Below, piece after piece: positions 11,306 through 25,600 of a stretch of DNA of 64,000 bases. How positions within the stretch are numbered: position 1 is the first letter of the stretch; each line of letters opens with the position of its first letter. Both the position numbers and the translations under genes were made by a program. The notes beneath the pieces are model-generated. The model was not told the origin of the DNA and searched no databases. It saw only the letters and a program-made list of their open reading frames with translations. The DNA is from Certhia americana (Eukaryota; Chordata; Aves; Passeriformes; Certhiidae). Where the stretch lies: positions 4,205,700-4,269,699 of the forward strand of contig CM031870.1 in the NCBI GenBank assembly GCA_018697195.1. Direction: 5' to 3'.

Positions 11306-14300
11306 GGTGCTGCAGAAGGTGAAGCATTGCACTATCAGGACATGACTTACTGAAAACCATTTTAGAACATGCTCAATTTGCTCAGGATAAGCAGGACTGA
11401 AGCACTTCCTCCACTGCCCACCACTTCCCCTACTGCAGTAACAGGATCTATTAATTTCATTTTAGGTGTAGAAGATTGAAATATGGGTCAGAAGTGTAGA
11501 AAGCAGAGGCACACAAGGTATACAGCCACTGCAAAGAAACACCACCCCTGCCAAGTCAGCAGCTACAAAGGAGCAGGACAGGGACAAATTCTGCACTGTT
11601 GGAGGGCCTGTACCTGTCCAGTGGCCAAAGAGAACCACAGCAACTTGTACCCAGCTGAGCTTGGCCCCAGAGGGCTGAGAGCAAGTACTGCTTGAGCCAG
11701 GAATGAAACCAAAGTGGTGAAACAGCAAGAGAAAAAGTGTTCAGAGCCTGTGAGTTCCTAGAGCTGGTAACAAGACTTGTTACCCTTGGTGTTGTCCTTA
11801 AGTCATTCCCTATGATTTGGACTGAAGTAAGTGCATAACTGTGTTGCCTACCACAACTCAACTTGCATGCCTTGCTGCCTGTCAGCCTTACCTGGTTGTG
11901 GGAACAGTAACTCTGAGTAAGCCTGCTGGCATCCTCCACTCTCTATTATCACAAGTCCCCCTCAGGCTCTTCTCTTTGCCTTCCCCAGTCTTACACAGAA
12001 TTTTGTCTCTTTCCTTGTTAATTAAATGACAGCCGTCTGCAGCCAGAGCTTGAATTACACCTGCCTAAAGCGATCAGCAGTGATTGGAATTGTCGTATCA
12101 TTTTGATTGCAAAGATTCCCATACAAGTCAAAACAAGCAGGGAATGCAGACATATGCTGAGCTTTTATGAGGCCGAGATGACTTCCTTTCTGCTCACACA
12201 AACACAAGGCCTGTCCCAAGATCTTCTCTGCAAAAGTTTAAGAGCAAGGCTGAGCAGAGTGGTTTTTTTCCCCTTGGGCTGCAGCTCTTTGCAATGGTTT
12301 TCAGTGGGAGCAGATGATGCTGCTGCTGGCCAGAGCTGTTTGTGGGACCCGAGGTAGTGCTAGAGATGAGGCACAGCCCACGTACATCCTGCTCTGCTGT
12401 TTCAGGATTATTTCTTCACATCAGGCTTGCAGCAGTTGATGTTTCTCTGGCTTGTTTTATGGCTGTGGTGAAAGAAGAAAAGCCAATGAAAGGGATATAA
12501 CTGAAATAGGGCAACTTAGAAGCAGGCACATAAAGATGAAAGAGTACAGATCAGTGAGGCTCTATGGAAGCTCTCCCCAGCAAGCATCATGCCAGGATTT
12601 CCCCAGGGATTGTCCACTCTTCTCCACACTGCACTGCAGTGCAAACACCAGCCCTCCTCTGCAGTGGTTCTCCATTCTCCCATAAAGTCTTGACCATACA
12701 CACAACAAACGGGATGCCAAAGACTTCCCAGTACATCAGGAATAGTCTGTCCCAGAGCTCAGGGGAGGCTGTGATGGCACAGCTATGCTGGGAGTGCTGG
12801 GAGACGACTTTTGAGTAGCTTGGGGAGAGGAAGTTCAGGCATCAACTGAACCCTGATCCCCTACTTCCATCAGCTCTCACATTGAACCAGGCACATGTAA
12901 AATACTTTCAGTAAATATCAAACCAGCCAAGAATTCAAAATCATTGGTGAAATCAAGCTGAATTTGGGAAAATTGCAATGAAAATTCCTGGGGGAAGGCA
13001 GAAGAAAAATGTTACCTTCTATAAATGAAATTTGTAATTGTGGTTTCAAAGGACAGTTTTCTTTATGATTGGTCTCATTTTTAAAGTGAAGCAGGAAGAA
13101 GGCAGGAAAAGTGTGTGTCAGGTCAAATAACCTAAAGCAAAATATTTCAATTCAGGACTAGTGAGACAGCTGGGGTCCCCAGCTGAAAGACGAAGCAGGG
13201 GGAAACTGAAACAAATTTTTCCCGATTTATTGGATCAGATACCAGCTAAAAGCCCTCTGACTTGCCAGTGCTGCTCTCCATCCCAGGGCCGTGGCAGGGG
13301 CACCCACAGGAACAACTCCCTCCTGCTCAGGAATTGCGGTGCCCCTTTCTGTTGCTACAGAAACAGCCATGATGTCATCCCCGCAGATGAGGAGGGAGTG
13401 CAGGAGCTCCCGGGAAGGGCAGAGAGGTCACCCAGGACTGTGTCCTCCCTGTGCCAAACCCCAGGTACTCTGTCCCCGGGCATGCAAGGGTGTGCCGGGG
13501 AGCACAAGAGCTGCAGGAGAAGAGGTGAACAGATTTGTGTGCTCGGAAAGTACATTTTAAGCATTTTTAGTACTGAAAACTCACATTTTTTTGGAGGTCT
13601 GGAATAGATTCTTCAATGTATTGGTTTGGAGCAATAATGACATCCAGTGGCTGGTTAGCTTAGTTCTCATGGGGAATTGTGCATGAGCATCCCCCTGTCC
13701 TGTTGGTGCTCAGGGGTGTTAGAAGGGGGCAGGCTGGAGCAGCCAGGGCTGTTTGCAGGTCACGCCACGCTCCTCTTGCACCTGAAAGGAGCAGCACTAG
13801 GATAAGAGCTCCAGCAGCTAAAGAACCTGCTGCCAGGACATGCTCCAGCTGCATCCTCCCCAGCAAACCCCAAGCCTGCTTCTTTTGAAGTTAAGTCTCT
13901 TGGTTACAGGGAAAGAGCAGAATGAGAGCCAAGAATTCTGCTGCTTCTGGCAACCCTGGGCTTGCTGGAGAAGCATGTACAGTGAACACCAACATACAGC
14001 AGCCAGTCAGCAGCATGGGCACTGAATGCTGACGTGGTTTGTGGAATTGAGTGACAAGAGCTGAGACATCTGAGGCCAAATTGAGCAATTTCTGTGCCCA
14101 GGGAAACCAGGGAACCCTGAAACACTGGGACACCATGACAGGTTACATGGGCCATAGGATGCCAACACAGAGCAATTCCACTGGATGTAACGGTGTCCAT
14201 GCCAAGGGTGACACTGACTGCTGTGCCCCACAGCTTTCTCAGCAGTTGCCATGAAAGGGGTTCCCAGGCACCACGGGGAAGGGGCCAAGGCCTGGGGCAC

Positions 14301-16317
14301 ATCACAACCTCTGCATAGGAGAAACGCTTTTGTCTGTATGGTGGGCAGGAGCAGATTTCATTGGTCTCAGGCAGATGGTCTGGAGTCAGGATCTCTTCCC
14401 AGCCCTGCTGTCCCTCCTTTGGTCCCAGCCAGGCTGTGTGTGTGGCATTTGGAGAAGCAGAGGCTGGAGATCCTCTTGGCAGACCTCCTCGTGCAAGGTC
14501 AGGCTCCCAAGCAGGCACAAAGCCAACCTTAAAAAGCCAAGCAGCATCTCAGGGCCTTCGGCAAGATGCAGAGTTGTGTCCCTGTTGCCCAAACCAGGGA
14601 CTGGGATAGGACAATTTGGGGATCTGAGGCATAAAATATTAGTAGATTTACATGGGATTAAATGAGACTCAGCACCTGGGGAGTGGCTTCATCACATCCC
14701 CTAATGACAGCAAAGGCAGGAGAATGATTTATTTGAAGCCAGGGCCCAGTCGTTGGGTTTTTAAGGTCTCTGAACACATCCCTTGCAAAAAGCCAGGTTG
14801 GCAAAGCCTGTCAGGAGTGGTTTCTCTGTTCACCCTGCCAATGATTACTGGGTCAGGCAGAGGTTTCACTCCGGAGCTGATGGCTTTACATGCATGGATG
14901 TCCCCAGTTCCCCTCAAGGCTCCAGCAGCAAACACAGCTCAGCTCACGTGCGCCTGCCCAGACCCCAACCAAGCCACTGAGACGTGAAGGATGCAGTTAT
15001 GCAAGCAGAGAGCGAGTGCCTCTGCCCCTGAAGCTCAAAAATGGGCTGAGCTGGCAGAGGGGCTGGCACAGCTCCCTCCCACATCCCTGCCAGAGCAGAC
15101 AGGATGATTTGGATCAATCAGGTCCCAGGAGTCTCTCACCCCTTGACAGCAGCCTTAGAGCTCTCCCTCACATGTGCTAAGAGTGTGAAGTTTGCCCCAC
15201 ATCTGCTTCTCATCTGTAACTGCATCTCAGGGAGAGCCACCTTTGTCCTGGATGAGCAGATGGAGCCATTCATCTCTGAGGAACCTGTGAGAATGCTAAA
15301 GTCAATTAAGCCAGGGTACTAATTGCAGAGGACATCTCTCACCACCCTGGAAGATGTGCAAAGACCCATGAATAATCAGGGACACAGAAGATTAGTTGAT
15401 TTGGGGAATCATCTCTTTACAAAACCACTTTAACAGTAAGGCCATCACCTCATAGAATGATCTGTGCTCTCTGCAGTGACATTTTTCCAGCACGGATTGC
15501 ACCAGTTTCTATCACAGACTGTAAGTTCACAAACACCTTCATTTCAGTGCTGTGAAGGCCTTGCTCACACTCCTCACTCCTTGGAGAGGATTACTCTGTG
15601 TGCCCAACACTCAAACACAACTGCAGGAGGAAAGTCCCTCCTGGTATTGCTGTTAGCAGGGCAAGTGCTTGCTTTAACAGCTGTACGGGCCTCAAAACTG
15701 CCTGTCTCCAGCTCCCAGGGGAAAGGGATTTTTCCAACACAGTGCTTCTCTGTGGAATGTTTCGCCCAGCTGATGAATGAACAGGCTTCTTGTTCTTTTC
15801 TTCTTTTAACCTTAATAGCAAATGCTTAGAGTTACATCTGCATGGGAGATGCACTCTAGAGTCCACCGTGTCCCTCTCCTGCTGTTTCTGACAGGCCACC
15901 AATGTCTCAGTAGTGTCAGGAGAGGAGAAGCCCTGAGGCTCTCCCCTTGAAGTGCCATGTGCTACTGTGACAGGGAAACCTCTGCTGAAGTGAGGGAGAG
16001 ATCAGCCACAGCTGGTCCAGGTGTTACCTTGGCCAATGCATCATCTGCATGAGATGTCTTTGTCTTTGCAGAGCCTGGCCTCAGGAGCCTGGTGGTCTCA
16101 GCCAGCTCTTTTTGGACAGCTGCTAGTGCAGAGAGTGGGAAGCAATCCAGGACAAGATTCTCAAGCAAGGAGCAGAAGAAAGAGATTGTTGCACAAATGC
16201 AGGAAGACTCCTCAAATGTTTGGTAGGGATTTTTTTTCTGAGGGAGACATGAGGGACAGATAGCCTTTGGGAGAGCAGGGAGACAGAATACAGGTCTGGC
16301 TTCTTTGCTTTTATTTC
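11306..16317. other. Intergenic DNA
   Basis: No gene is recognised. The longest open frame, 204 aa on the minus strand at 13904-14518, has no domain, no signal and no coherent exon context. The G+C-richer stretches at 13.2-15.1 kb are too weak in CpG to be called islands. Confidence 0.55.
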
Positions 16318-16458
16318 AGAATCACAGAAATGATGGAGTTGGAAGGATCTCACAAGGATCATCGAGTCTAGTTCCTAAGTGAATAGCCCACATAGGGATC
16401 AAACCCACAACCTTGGTGTTATTAGCACCATGCTCTGACCAATGGAGTTAATTTCATT
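16318..16458 (-). mobile_element. tRNA-Ile/CR1 chimeric SINE (TguSINE1-like)
   Basis: Read on the minus strand, the element starts with a degraded tRNA-Ile head. It has an A-box-like TTAACTCCATTGG and an anticodon loop CTAATAA with anticodon AAT (plus-strand 16421-16423). A B box GGTTTGATCCC (16395-16405) differs by one base from GGTTCGATCCC. The tail that follows matches the CR1 3' end, in the GGTTGGACTCGATGATC...ATTCTGTGATTCT style (16318-16372). A tRNA-Ile head fused to a CR1 tail is the known structure of TguSINE1 of passerine birds, which is mobilised by CR1 machinery. The A box is mutated and the acceptor stem is lost, so this is an old inactive copy and not a tRNA gene. Confidence 0.8.
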
Positions 16459-16479
16459 GTTGCTTATTTCTGCTCTGGG

Positions 16480-16612
16480 GTGAAAGGAAAAAAGGGGAAA
16501 GAAATAGAAAGGAAGGTTGAAAAGGGAGGCAAAATTTTAAAAAAAAAAAAAAAAAAGGAAAGAAAGAAAAAGGAAAGGGAAGGGGGAAAAGGAAAGAAAA
16601 AGAGAAGCTATT
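16480..16612. repeat. Purine-rich (A/G) tract with A18
   Basis: About 130 bp of nearly pure A and G on the plus strand includes an 18-base A run at 16539-16556. It lies just beyond the 5' end of the minus-strand SINE. Long polypurine tracts can form triplex (H-DNA) structures and are variable in length. Confidence 0.8.
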
Positions 16613-19600
16613 CCAAACCCAAAGGACCCTCCCAAGCCAACATTTAATAAGTTCTTTCCTGTTATATTAGCACTAGACAATCAAACTGTTCAGCACAAGG
16701 TTATTTCCCTCAGGGATAAAGCAGTGACCTGGTGAATGCTTAAGAAGATCTAACAGACAAGTTGTTGTGTTTCTGAAGGCTGAGGGATCACCAACAGCTC
16801 ATGCTGGTCTCTGGTGGCCTTGTGCTGCTGGGCATGATGGGTTTGGAATGAGACAAACTGGGTGTCTCAGCTGAGGGAAGTCATCCCAAGCTCTGCCTCT
16901 TGTCCCAAGGAGAAAGGGACCCTGGCCAGCCTCAGGCATGTGGCAGTTCTGTCCCAGCTCACCTGTGCAGACACGTGGCTCTGCTGGGCTTCCCAATGCA
17001 CTCTTGCCAGCTGCCATTGAACATCTGCCACTTGGCCCCCTGAGAGGTTTCCTCATGCCAGCATTCAATCCTCCACTGCCTCACAGAACATGGGAACAGA
17101 TACACATCCTACCCACAGCATCAGCCAGTTACTGTCCTCTCCTGCCTGCACTGGGGACACGTGTGCTGTGCACTGAGTGACCTGCTGCCCAAATCCCCTG
17201 CAGGGCCCAAGTCCTAGCCAGTCTCACTGCTGAAAAGTGGGTTTCGGTTCTGTAAATGGATTTTTTTTTCTTTTTCTCCTGCAGCTCATGGCCACAAGGT
17301 ACAGTTTTGTCAGTCACTAATTAAACAAAATCATGTATTTCCTTCCTTCAGGCAGGGCTCCTTATACCCTTATATCTTAGCCAGAATATCCCCTACTTTT
17401 CTCTACAGATTTAATTTCCTTAATCTTTTGTCCTGTAACTCCTCCCTGCACTTTCCCAAGCTGGTCCCTTACTGACATGCCCCAATCTGGGATTCCCCTG
17501 TGGTGTTGCCTGTGCTGGACAATGCAAACAGATCCTGGGTCTTACACACAAAACCTCCAAGTGGTACATCACCTGCTACAGGATCTCTCCTCTCCTCTCC
17601 TCTCCTCTCCTCTCCTCTCCTCTCCTCTCCTCTCCTCTCCTCTCCTCTCCTCTCCTCCCTCATTTCCTTTCAGTGCTCTGATTTTAACCTACACTCACCA
17701 TTTCTGTTATATTCCCTCTCATTGCATCTCATTTTAGTCTCTAGTTTACCAGGATCGAGTTATATTACAAAGACTAGAAATATCCATGTAGTTAAAGCTC
17801 TGGGGCTCAGAGATAGGGGTTTAACTCCCTTCCCTGACTCTGTTTTTGCAGTAAGGTGCTTGGATATGACAGCAGTGAGACCCATAGAAAATCCCTCTGA
17901 GGCTTATTTATGGAGAATGGTAAAGTGCATTTGAACATCCAGTCCCTACAGGTGCAGAGTTGCTCAATCTCACTTTTCCTAGTCCATGTGACTCTTCTCT
18001 GGAGTTCAGAAACCTCAATATCTCCCCAGCCTAGCACTGCTCTGTTGCTAGCATAAATCCAAGCTCCCCTGTGCTGCAGCAAGCCCTTTAGAGCTCCTTT
18101 AAATGACATTACCTTTTCTTTGTATATTTTTGATCCAAAGCACAGGAGAAAGCTAACAGAGAGAAATCAGCATTTTAACTTGGTGATGTGGCATTTCATA
18201 AGCAAGTCAGCTTATACATGGGTTTGGATGATACAAAAATTAGCTAGTGGGAAGAATATTTACAGGAGTCTTTTCCCAGCTTTGGAATTAGAGAAAATAA
18301 TCCTACTAAATTAAACAAAAGTGATAATAATATAAGAGAGTGCTTTTTAAACACAACAGCATCCTTCCAGCAACACACAACTCAATGTTTTCAACACATG
18401 TATAATGCATTTTTAATGTAAACAGCATGAGGCAAAATTCCAGCATAGGATGGGAAATAGAAAGAGAAATTGTTCAGGAAAGGAGCTGGGAAATTGCTAA
18501 CGTTGCACACAGAATGAAACTTTCTCTAAATCCCAAGCTCTGTCTGCGGGGCATTACAGCATCAATACTATTATCGCTGCACACCATGGGCCGCTTATTG
18601 CTTTTAATTATGTTAGCAAAATAAAGGATCCTTTCTGGACAGACTGGATGGACAATGTTAAGCCACGCTGGCAAAGCTGGATAAACCTCATTAAGGAGAA
18701 TTTGGCACAGGGAGAGATAAGGCTGCACGCTCACCAAGCTGAGGATACTTCAAAGGGAAAAAAGGCTTTTGATAATGGATTTCTCGGGAGTCGCAACATG
18801 ACTGGGCACCTTGGTCCTGCAGCCAACTGCTACAGAGGAGGGGAGGTCTTCCTAGGAAAAGGCCCTCTGCTTGCCTTGCCACCTCCACAGCCACTTGTGT
18901 AATGGTGCTGCATCACAACCAAACTGTGGGATGACAAAACTCTGCCCTGTTGTTTTTAGTGCCCCTGAAACCACCGAGCATGCAGTGAAAGGACCATGGC
19001 TCCTGAAATGCATAAAATGGGATGGAAGATCCCTGCAGATCTGCTGCATCCAATGGCTCCCAGACTGGAGGGACAGCTGGGCTGCACGTTCTCCTGTGTT
19101 TGCTCCATTTTGTTTGCATAGAAGACACAGTGAAGGATGAAGGATCAGGGTTGTTATGCATGCAGATTGGGGAGGGATAGCAAGGACACTTTGGGGACAA
19201 GGTTAGAATTCAAAATTATTTAGACAAGTTGGATAAAACAGCCTCAAATACTGAGGGGAAATGCAAATGGGGGACAACAGCCAAGCACTGCATTTCAGCA
19301 GGAGGCACAAACTGCTCACATCCAGGGTGGGAATGAACAGAGGCATAGTTTTTCTTCCAGAAAGGAACTGGAATAATGGCAGTTACATGGTAATGGTCTC
19401 TCCTGCAGCTCCAAATGAGGAATAGTTCCTCTCCTTGCATAGCTTAACAAGTATCAGAGAAGAGATGTTAACATTGTCACCCCTGCAGCTTAACTATTCA
19501 GTCCTTAAGACCTTTAAAAGATAACCTTCTGAGGAAGGGAACAGTCTGTCCTGCACAGCTGCAGCAGACAGGACAAGATGACACGGGTTTAAATTGCAGT

Positions 19601-22600
19601 GAGAGTAAATCAGGTTAGACACGGAGGACTGTTTACAGGCTCTGGAGAAGATAACTTTGGGATGCTGGGGAGTCTCCAATGCAAGAGTTATAAACTTTTC
19701 TTTCCTGTTAGTCTACAGGTCTTTTCTCCCTCTGTGATGTCTAAAATGCTATCTGTGTGGCAGAGGAATTCGAGAATTTTACCCACCCTTGAGAGAGAAG
19801 CTTGTGTGGGTTCCCCTAAAGAATTTTCCCTAGCACAGGGGAGGCAAGGCCAGCTCATCATCCTATGTACTAACACTGCCCTGAATATTGGGAAAAGATA
19901 GAAGCGATGCTATTTTTGAAGGCAATATTGAATATAAATAGACATGGCAAGGTGCCAGCTTCAAAACAGAACTGTTTCCAATAGAGCTGGGCGAGGCACT
20001 CAAAGAGTCTTTTGAAAAATCCATTAAGGCTCCATCAAAACAAGGAGCTTTTCAGGATGACAGACACATAGGTGCCTCCTTCAGCTCATTCATTGAAGTA
20101 GAAAAATCAGGCATGTTTTCTCCTTATTTCTTTTCATTCAGACTCAGCCCCTTCAGAGGGAAAAAAAAGTAAATTAAAGTTTCTGTTGCAGAGAAGGCAG
20201 CATCATTTCAGGTTTTAACAGATCTTCTTCCATTGATCAGGCTTAAATCAGATCTTGAATCAGCTGTGCGTTGCCTGCATTGAGCTCTTGGCTCTGCTGC
20301 ACTGCTGCTGACATGGAAAGGACTTAGCAGGCAAGCAGAGAGCTCCTGAGTCTGCAACCCTCACCTGGTGCTCAAAGCTTCAACATGCAAGACTTTCAAG
20401 ACTGAAAAACCCAGGCTTTTGCCTTTCCACCAGTAGGTCTTTGAACACCTCTGGGTCTTTGTAATAGCACCATCTGCTTCATCATTTCAATTTCTGCATG
20501 AGTCACAGTTTCCCTCATGTACTACTTTTCCTTTCCCACTCTGCCTTAGAGATAAGAATTCAGTGTCCCATAGCAGAGATTTGAGGAACCTCAGGCAATG
20601 GATTCTTGTCCAGAAAAAAATGAATCTTATCTATGACAAAGAGGGAAAAGGAAGGGGGCGAAATGTGTTTGTAGTAAAATTGTTAAGAGACCAAGTCTGT
20701 GCTTCCTTAGGAAGTTCCTGGGTTGTAAAGCACCAATTAACGTGAACATGATGTGAAATATGAATAGGCCAGGGCTTTGACTCATCCCCCAGTGCAAACC
20801 AAGTGAAGAGCTTGAGTCGGCAACACAAGCAGCAATTTCAGGAGGGAAAAGGGAAGCCTTTCATTTGAACTGGATGTGCCTCCAGCCACAGCAGAGGGAC
20901 AGAGGAAGTATTACAAGTTAGGAAGTGCCAAGATGTGGAGATGTGAGAAAAGGGTGCCTGGGGTCTGCCCTGGCCACATGCCAGATGAGAGCCCTGGGTC
21001 CTTGCAATTATTTTCATTGTGAATCCAAAAACCACTGCAGATTTGCACACTTATGCAAGCACTTCAGATTCCAAAGGAACAATACGCACTTCAGCTGTAG
21101 ATCCCCAAGCACTGGGTCACACTGATCAACCAACCCACTCAGTGCCTCTGGCAACAGAGTACTTTTTAAATATTTTAGGAGACAGGACAAGGATCAAATT
21201 GTTGAGAAAGCCACCAGAACTGATCATTTGATTCTTTAGAAGAGGCTTGTTCTACATGATTGCAGCTGAATGCTGGGGACATGAGGAGATGGACGGGGGA
21301 CACGTCCTTGGTTGTGATCCCCAGCTGTCCCAGGCATGACAGCATCAGTGCCCCTGTCCTGCCTGGCTGATTGATATCTGGGACCCAGCAGAGCTGGTGC
21401 TCAGATACAGAGAACAAACCTAAGACATTTTTGGTGCTCTCTCTATATACAGTTGCAGCACAACCAAATCTATCAAATGGGAAGAGGAGTTCAGTTGTCA
21501 CTGTCACATCCTGGAGGAAAACTGGGCTGACTCAATTAGAAGACATACATGAGTATTGATTATTGCCAAGTACAAATTCTCTCTCCCTCTCAGCTATGTG
21601 GTATACTGTTAGTTTATTTCCCCCCTCCAGGTTACTCTTAATTTCAAAATAACGTGTTTGTTGTTGTTTCCAATGTTCAATACAAATTGACAATATAATG
21701 TAGCTTGTATTACCACAATCGCCACTGGCCTCTGACAAGTTAGTAATTCAGCCATTTGATTTCCTCATATTTTTTTCCCTTTTCACTTGTGGATTCCAAG
21801 TGCTCTGAAAATGTATTTCTTGTTTACGTTCAAAGCAAAGCTACGTCACAGCTATATGATGAAAGATCTTTCTTGCTGGATCTGTTCCAAAGATCTCATC
21901 CTGTAATTGCAGCCATCAGTCACTTATTGCCAGGGAAACTATTTCCAGGGCATTAAAGTGGGGTGAGGGCAGGTTCCTGGGAACCAACCCTCTCTGTATG
22001 CTGGGACAACTATTTTTGAGGGGACAGTAGAGGCTGTGAACTCCCTACCTCAGCTTACAGGCTGTGACTAAGCAAGGAATGGATGTAGCAAGCCATGGTC
22101 TCCCAAGGTAAAGGAAGTGTTACATCAAACCAAACACATCTCCCTAGAGACCTGTTTATTCAAGTGGGAATCCATCATCCCTGCCGCTGGAAATAAAGCC
22201 ATTAGGGTACCTTGCTATAAACTCATGAGGCTAAAATGTCTCCCTCATTTGAAAATGGAGATCTCATGGTCCTGGACAGAGCAAACAGAAAAGTCCAGCT
22301 TTCTACGCAAGTCTCATCACTCTCCTGCCCTTGCAGGGGAGTCTGCAACTTCTCCCACACCTGAGGTTTCCAGCATGGAACTGGCAAAATGCACTGACTG
22401 ATTGAATAAGCCTAGAGACTCAGAGGTCCCATGATCTCAGCAGGAGATATTAAAATTCTTCATCTTCCTCTCGCCTGATGAAAGAGGGATGAACTGTGCT
22501 TGGACCAGTTAGAAATTAAACTATTTCCAGTGCATAACATCTATTGCTCTCCTTGGGGATGACTCAGGATGTGAGTTACACACTTCTGGTGGAATGGTAC

Positions 22601-25600
22601 TAGGGAGGACAGCAGGGCCAGCACTTCAGTTCTGTATTTATGGATATCATCAAGAAAGTTTTATTGGATACATATTTTGCATCCCTCTCTCTGGAGGATC
22701 TTGCTTATTTCATAGTAGTTTTGTTCTCTTGCTTTCAGTAACTGATTGTATACATGTATGTATACACAGGGGACTTGGGTAAGAACTCCTCAAAGTATGA
22801 AGCAACACTGGGTGTTTCCTACTTTATGTAGGGAAGGAACATGAAACCCCAGCCTTGACTGGAAGTCCAAAGGTGCTGGAGTGGGTCTAACCCTTCTACC
22901 TGTCACCACATCACATTTCCCTCCTCTAAAGGAGGACTGCCATGCACTTGTCTTGTACAAAGGCCACCTGCAGCAAACAGTCCCAAAAGCCTTCCTGCCA
23001 CGCAGTGAGCCCAGCTTTCTCCAGGGACTATGCTCACATGGTGGCACGACTGAAATATGGGATCACTGTGTAGATAAATACAAAACCCACCTGCATTAAG
23101 ATGCACCAAAGGGTGATTCAGTACCAGTCCTTGTTTAGCACCTTGGTCTAGGTACCACATGCCCTCATCGGACTGTGTTTCCCTTTCTCCAAAATGTGAG
23201 ACATCCTAAGATTTTTACTCAAATAGGGAAAAAGGAAGAAATATTTTAAAGGTTTTCACAAAAACAGCATATCCTGCAGGCAGTTTGGGTCAATCAAATG
23301 TTTTCTTTTGCTCACTTTTCTCATGTAAGATAAAATGTGGATAAAAAAAATCAACATGAAATGAAATGACTGCAACTTTGTTTGAAAAACCATCAAAGCA
23401 GGACACTGTAACCTAAAAGTTACTTTTGAAAAGGGAGTGATCAAAACAATATGGCCTGATGTGTCGAAATAATATTTCCAACAAAAATTCCTTTAACAAC
23501 ATTTTCTCAAAAGCTCTTCATTGCACCATTCCCAAAAGGACCATTCCTGTGATAACATGAAGAGATCACCTAGGAATTTTCTCCTCTTAAGCTTCCTTTT
23601 AAGGCAGTGGCAATGTTCACTGGCCTCTCCTTCTCTCTTTATGTGCTCTTTGAGACTTTTAGTCTTTTGTACCAAGTGTTGTGATTAATGTTGGGCATGG
23701 GGAACAGGTGTGTGTGATGCACAGCCCCACAGACCCTACACAGCTGTATCATTTGCCTGCAATAATGGGGAACTCACTGGACTGACACTGATGTCCCCAA
23801 GACAGCAGTGATCTTTCAGAAGGAAAGGCAGTCCCACATGAAGGTCACACGATACATTTTGCCTCATTCATATTGATAAGTCCAATGTGCTGCTGTTTGC
23901 TGCTGTGCATGTACAGAGCAGATATGTGGATAAGAGGGCGAGTGCTCATGCACTTGTCAGCAGAGCATTGAGATGTCCAGCACGTAGTAGAAATATATAC
24001 AGATGATCATTGGAGCATGATTGTGTGATCCCTCTGCCCAGGATAGTACATGCTGAACTCTGTCCACAAAAGTAGGCTGGTACAGACCTGAAGAGAGCAG
24101 AATGAATGCCCTTCCTCATCATGCAGGTGTCACTTCTCCTGACTCAGATTCAATTACACTCGTGGAGCTGATTGCAGATTTCAGCCTACTCTTGCACATC
24201 GAGCACATATTCGATGTTCCAGGGACTCAATGAAACAAAAAGTCAGCACGTGATCTTCCTTACATCCCCTAAGGCTTGTTCGTCCCTGGTGGAGCCACGT
24301 AAAGAATGAGTTTGGCCTATTTTGTCAGATGCAGGGATATCTGTGGGATAGTATGTTCAATCCTTTATGTCATCTATCTCTTCTCAGAAAAATTTATCTG
24401 TGATTACTTCTCCATTTGCTGGGGTTTTTTAATGCAGAATATACAATAACCCTCAAACTGCAGGAGAGGAGACTAAAAATGTTTAATTCAAAAGTTAAAC
24501 CAGTCAAAACAAAGTTAGGGAAAGCACTGAGCATCTCAGGTGCTGGTTAACCTATAAATGAAAAATAATGAAGGCTGGAAAAAGGAATATTAAATTAAGT
24601 ACATTCTTAGAGGAATCTTATCTTGGCTCATGTACAAGTCCTCAGCACTGCAGGAAAGGAACAGAAAGACTGAGTTGGAGGAAAAGGAAAAATCAGTGTC
24701 TTCTCATGGAAAACAAGGGAAAACATCAGTGGAGCTTAGGTATTATGGAAAATAGCTCCACTTAGAAAACTTTAGGTCACATTCATACCACATAACAGCA
24801 GTAATGTGTTTTGCCCTCAAAAGCAAACAGCAAAGCAAGTCTCATGCTCACATAAGCTTATCCATGCATGCAGCTGACACACAGCCCTGTAAGGACTGTT
24901 CCCATTGCATGGAGCTCCTGGCTTACTGTAAAGAAGGAGTTGTAGTGTCAGGAGAGCACCCAGAGATGGAGCTGCATATTTCTCTTTCTCCTCCAGACAG
25001 GGATACAGTCCATTGGGAACACATAGGCTTTTTGCAGATACAGCTCCCTTCATAATTTATGGCAAGTTGCCTCAACATCCTCTCTGGATGCCTCCCTTTC
25101 CCCTGCAGCCATGTGGGACCCAGGACCAGTGCAAGGGCCTCCTGCAGAAGGTTTGGGGACAAGGATGGCTATAGATACATCAGTTCTGCTGTGCCCAGCT
25201 TCTCTGTGGGATCTGATCTTGCAGCATCCATGTTGCATTTTGTTGTGTAGAAAAACTCTTCGCCAAAGCTCTAACGTGGCTTCCAAGTCAATGGCAAATA
25301 AACTTCTGCAAAGAATGCTGAGTTGTAATGCTGGTCCCAGATGGTTCTGTTGTAAACCATATTGCATGGTCTGTAACTGTGACAGGGTTTTCTGAAGATG
25401 GCCAAGCATGTGGAAACACTTCTTTCTCCCTGGAAGCTAATGGTTGTTCCTCAGCACAGATTTACAATTTAATTGGAAAGAAAAAAAAACTAGAGAAAGA
25501 TAAGAAATTTGTATTAATTTAATTAATATAAATTATGCTTTTATCATCAAAGGTTTAGCCAGAAACTACCTGGTTTTGCCAGCCCAAGTCATAACGTGTT

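Noticed and set aside
13904..14518. 204-aa minus-strand open frame
   Set aside because: No start context, domain, signal peptide or exon structure. Overlapping frames on the other strand are equally long for the region.
16395..16458. Possible functional tRNA-Ile(AAT) gene
   Set aside because: The acceptor stem and A box are degraded and the 3' side runs into a CR1 tail, so it is the head of a SINE.
17469..17934. 86-144-aa frames over the TCTCC array
   Set aside because: They are produced by the pentanucleotide repeat being open in several frames, with no other coding signal.
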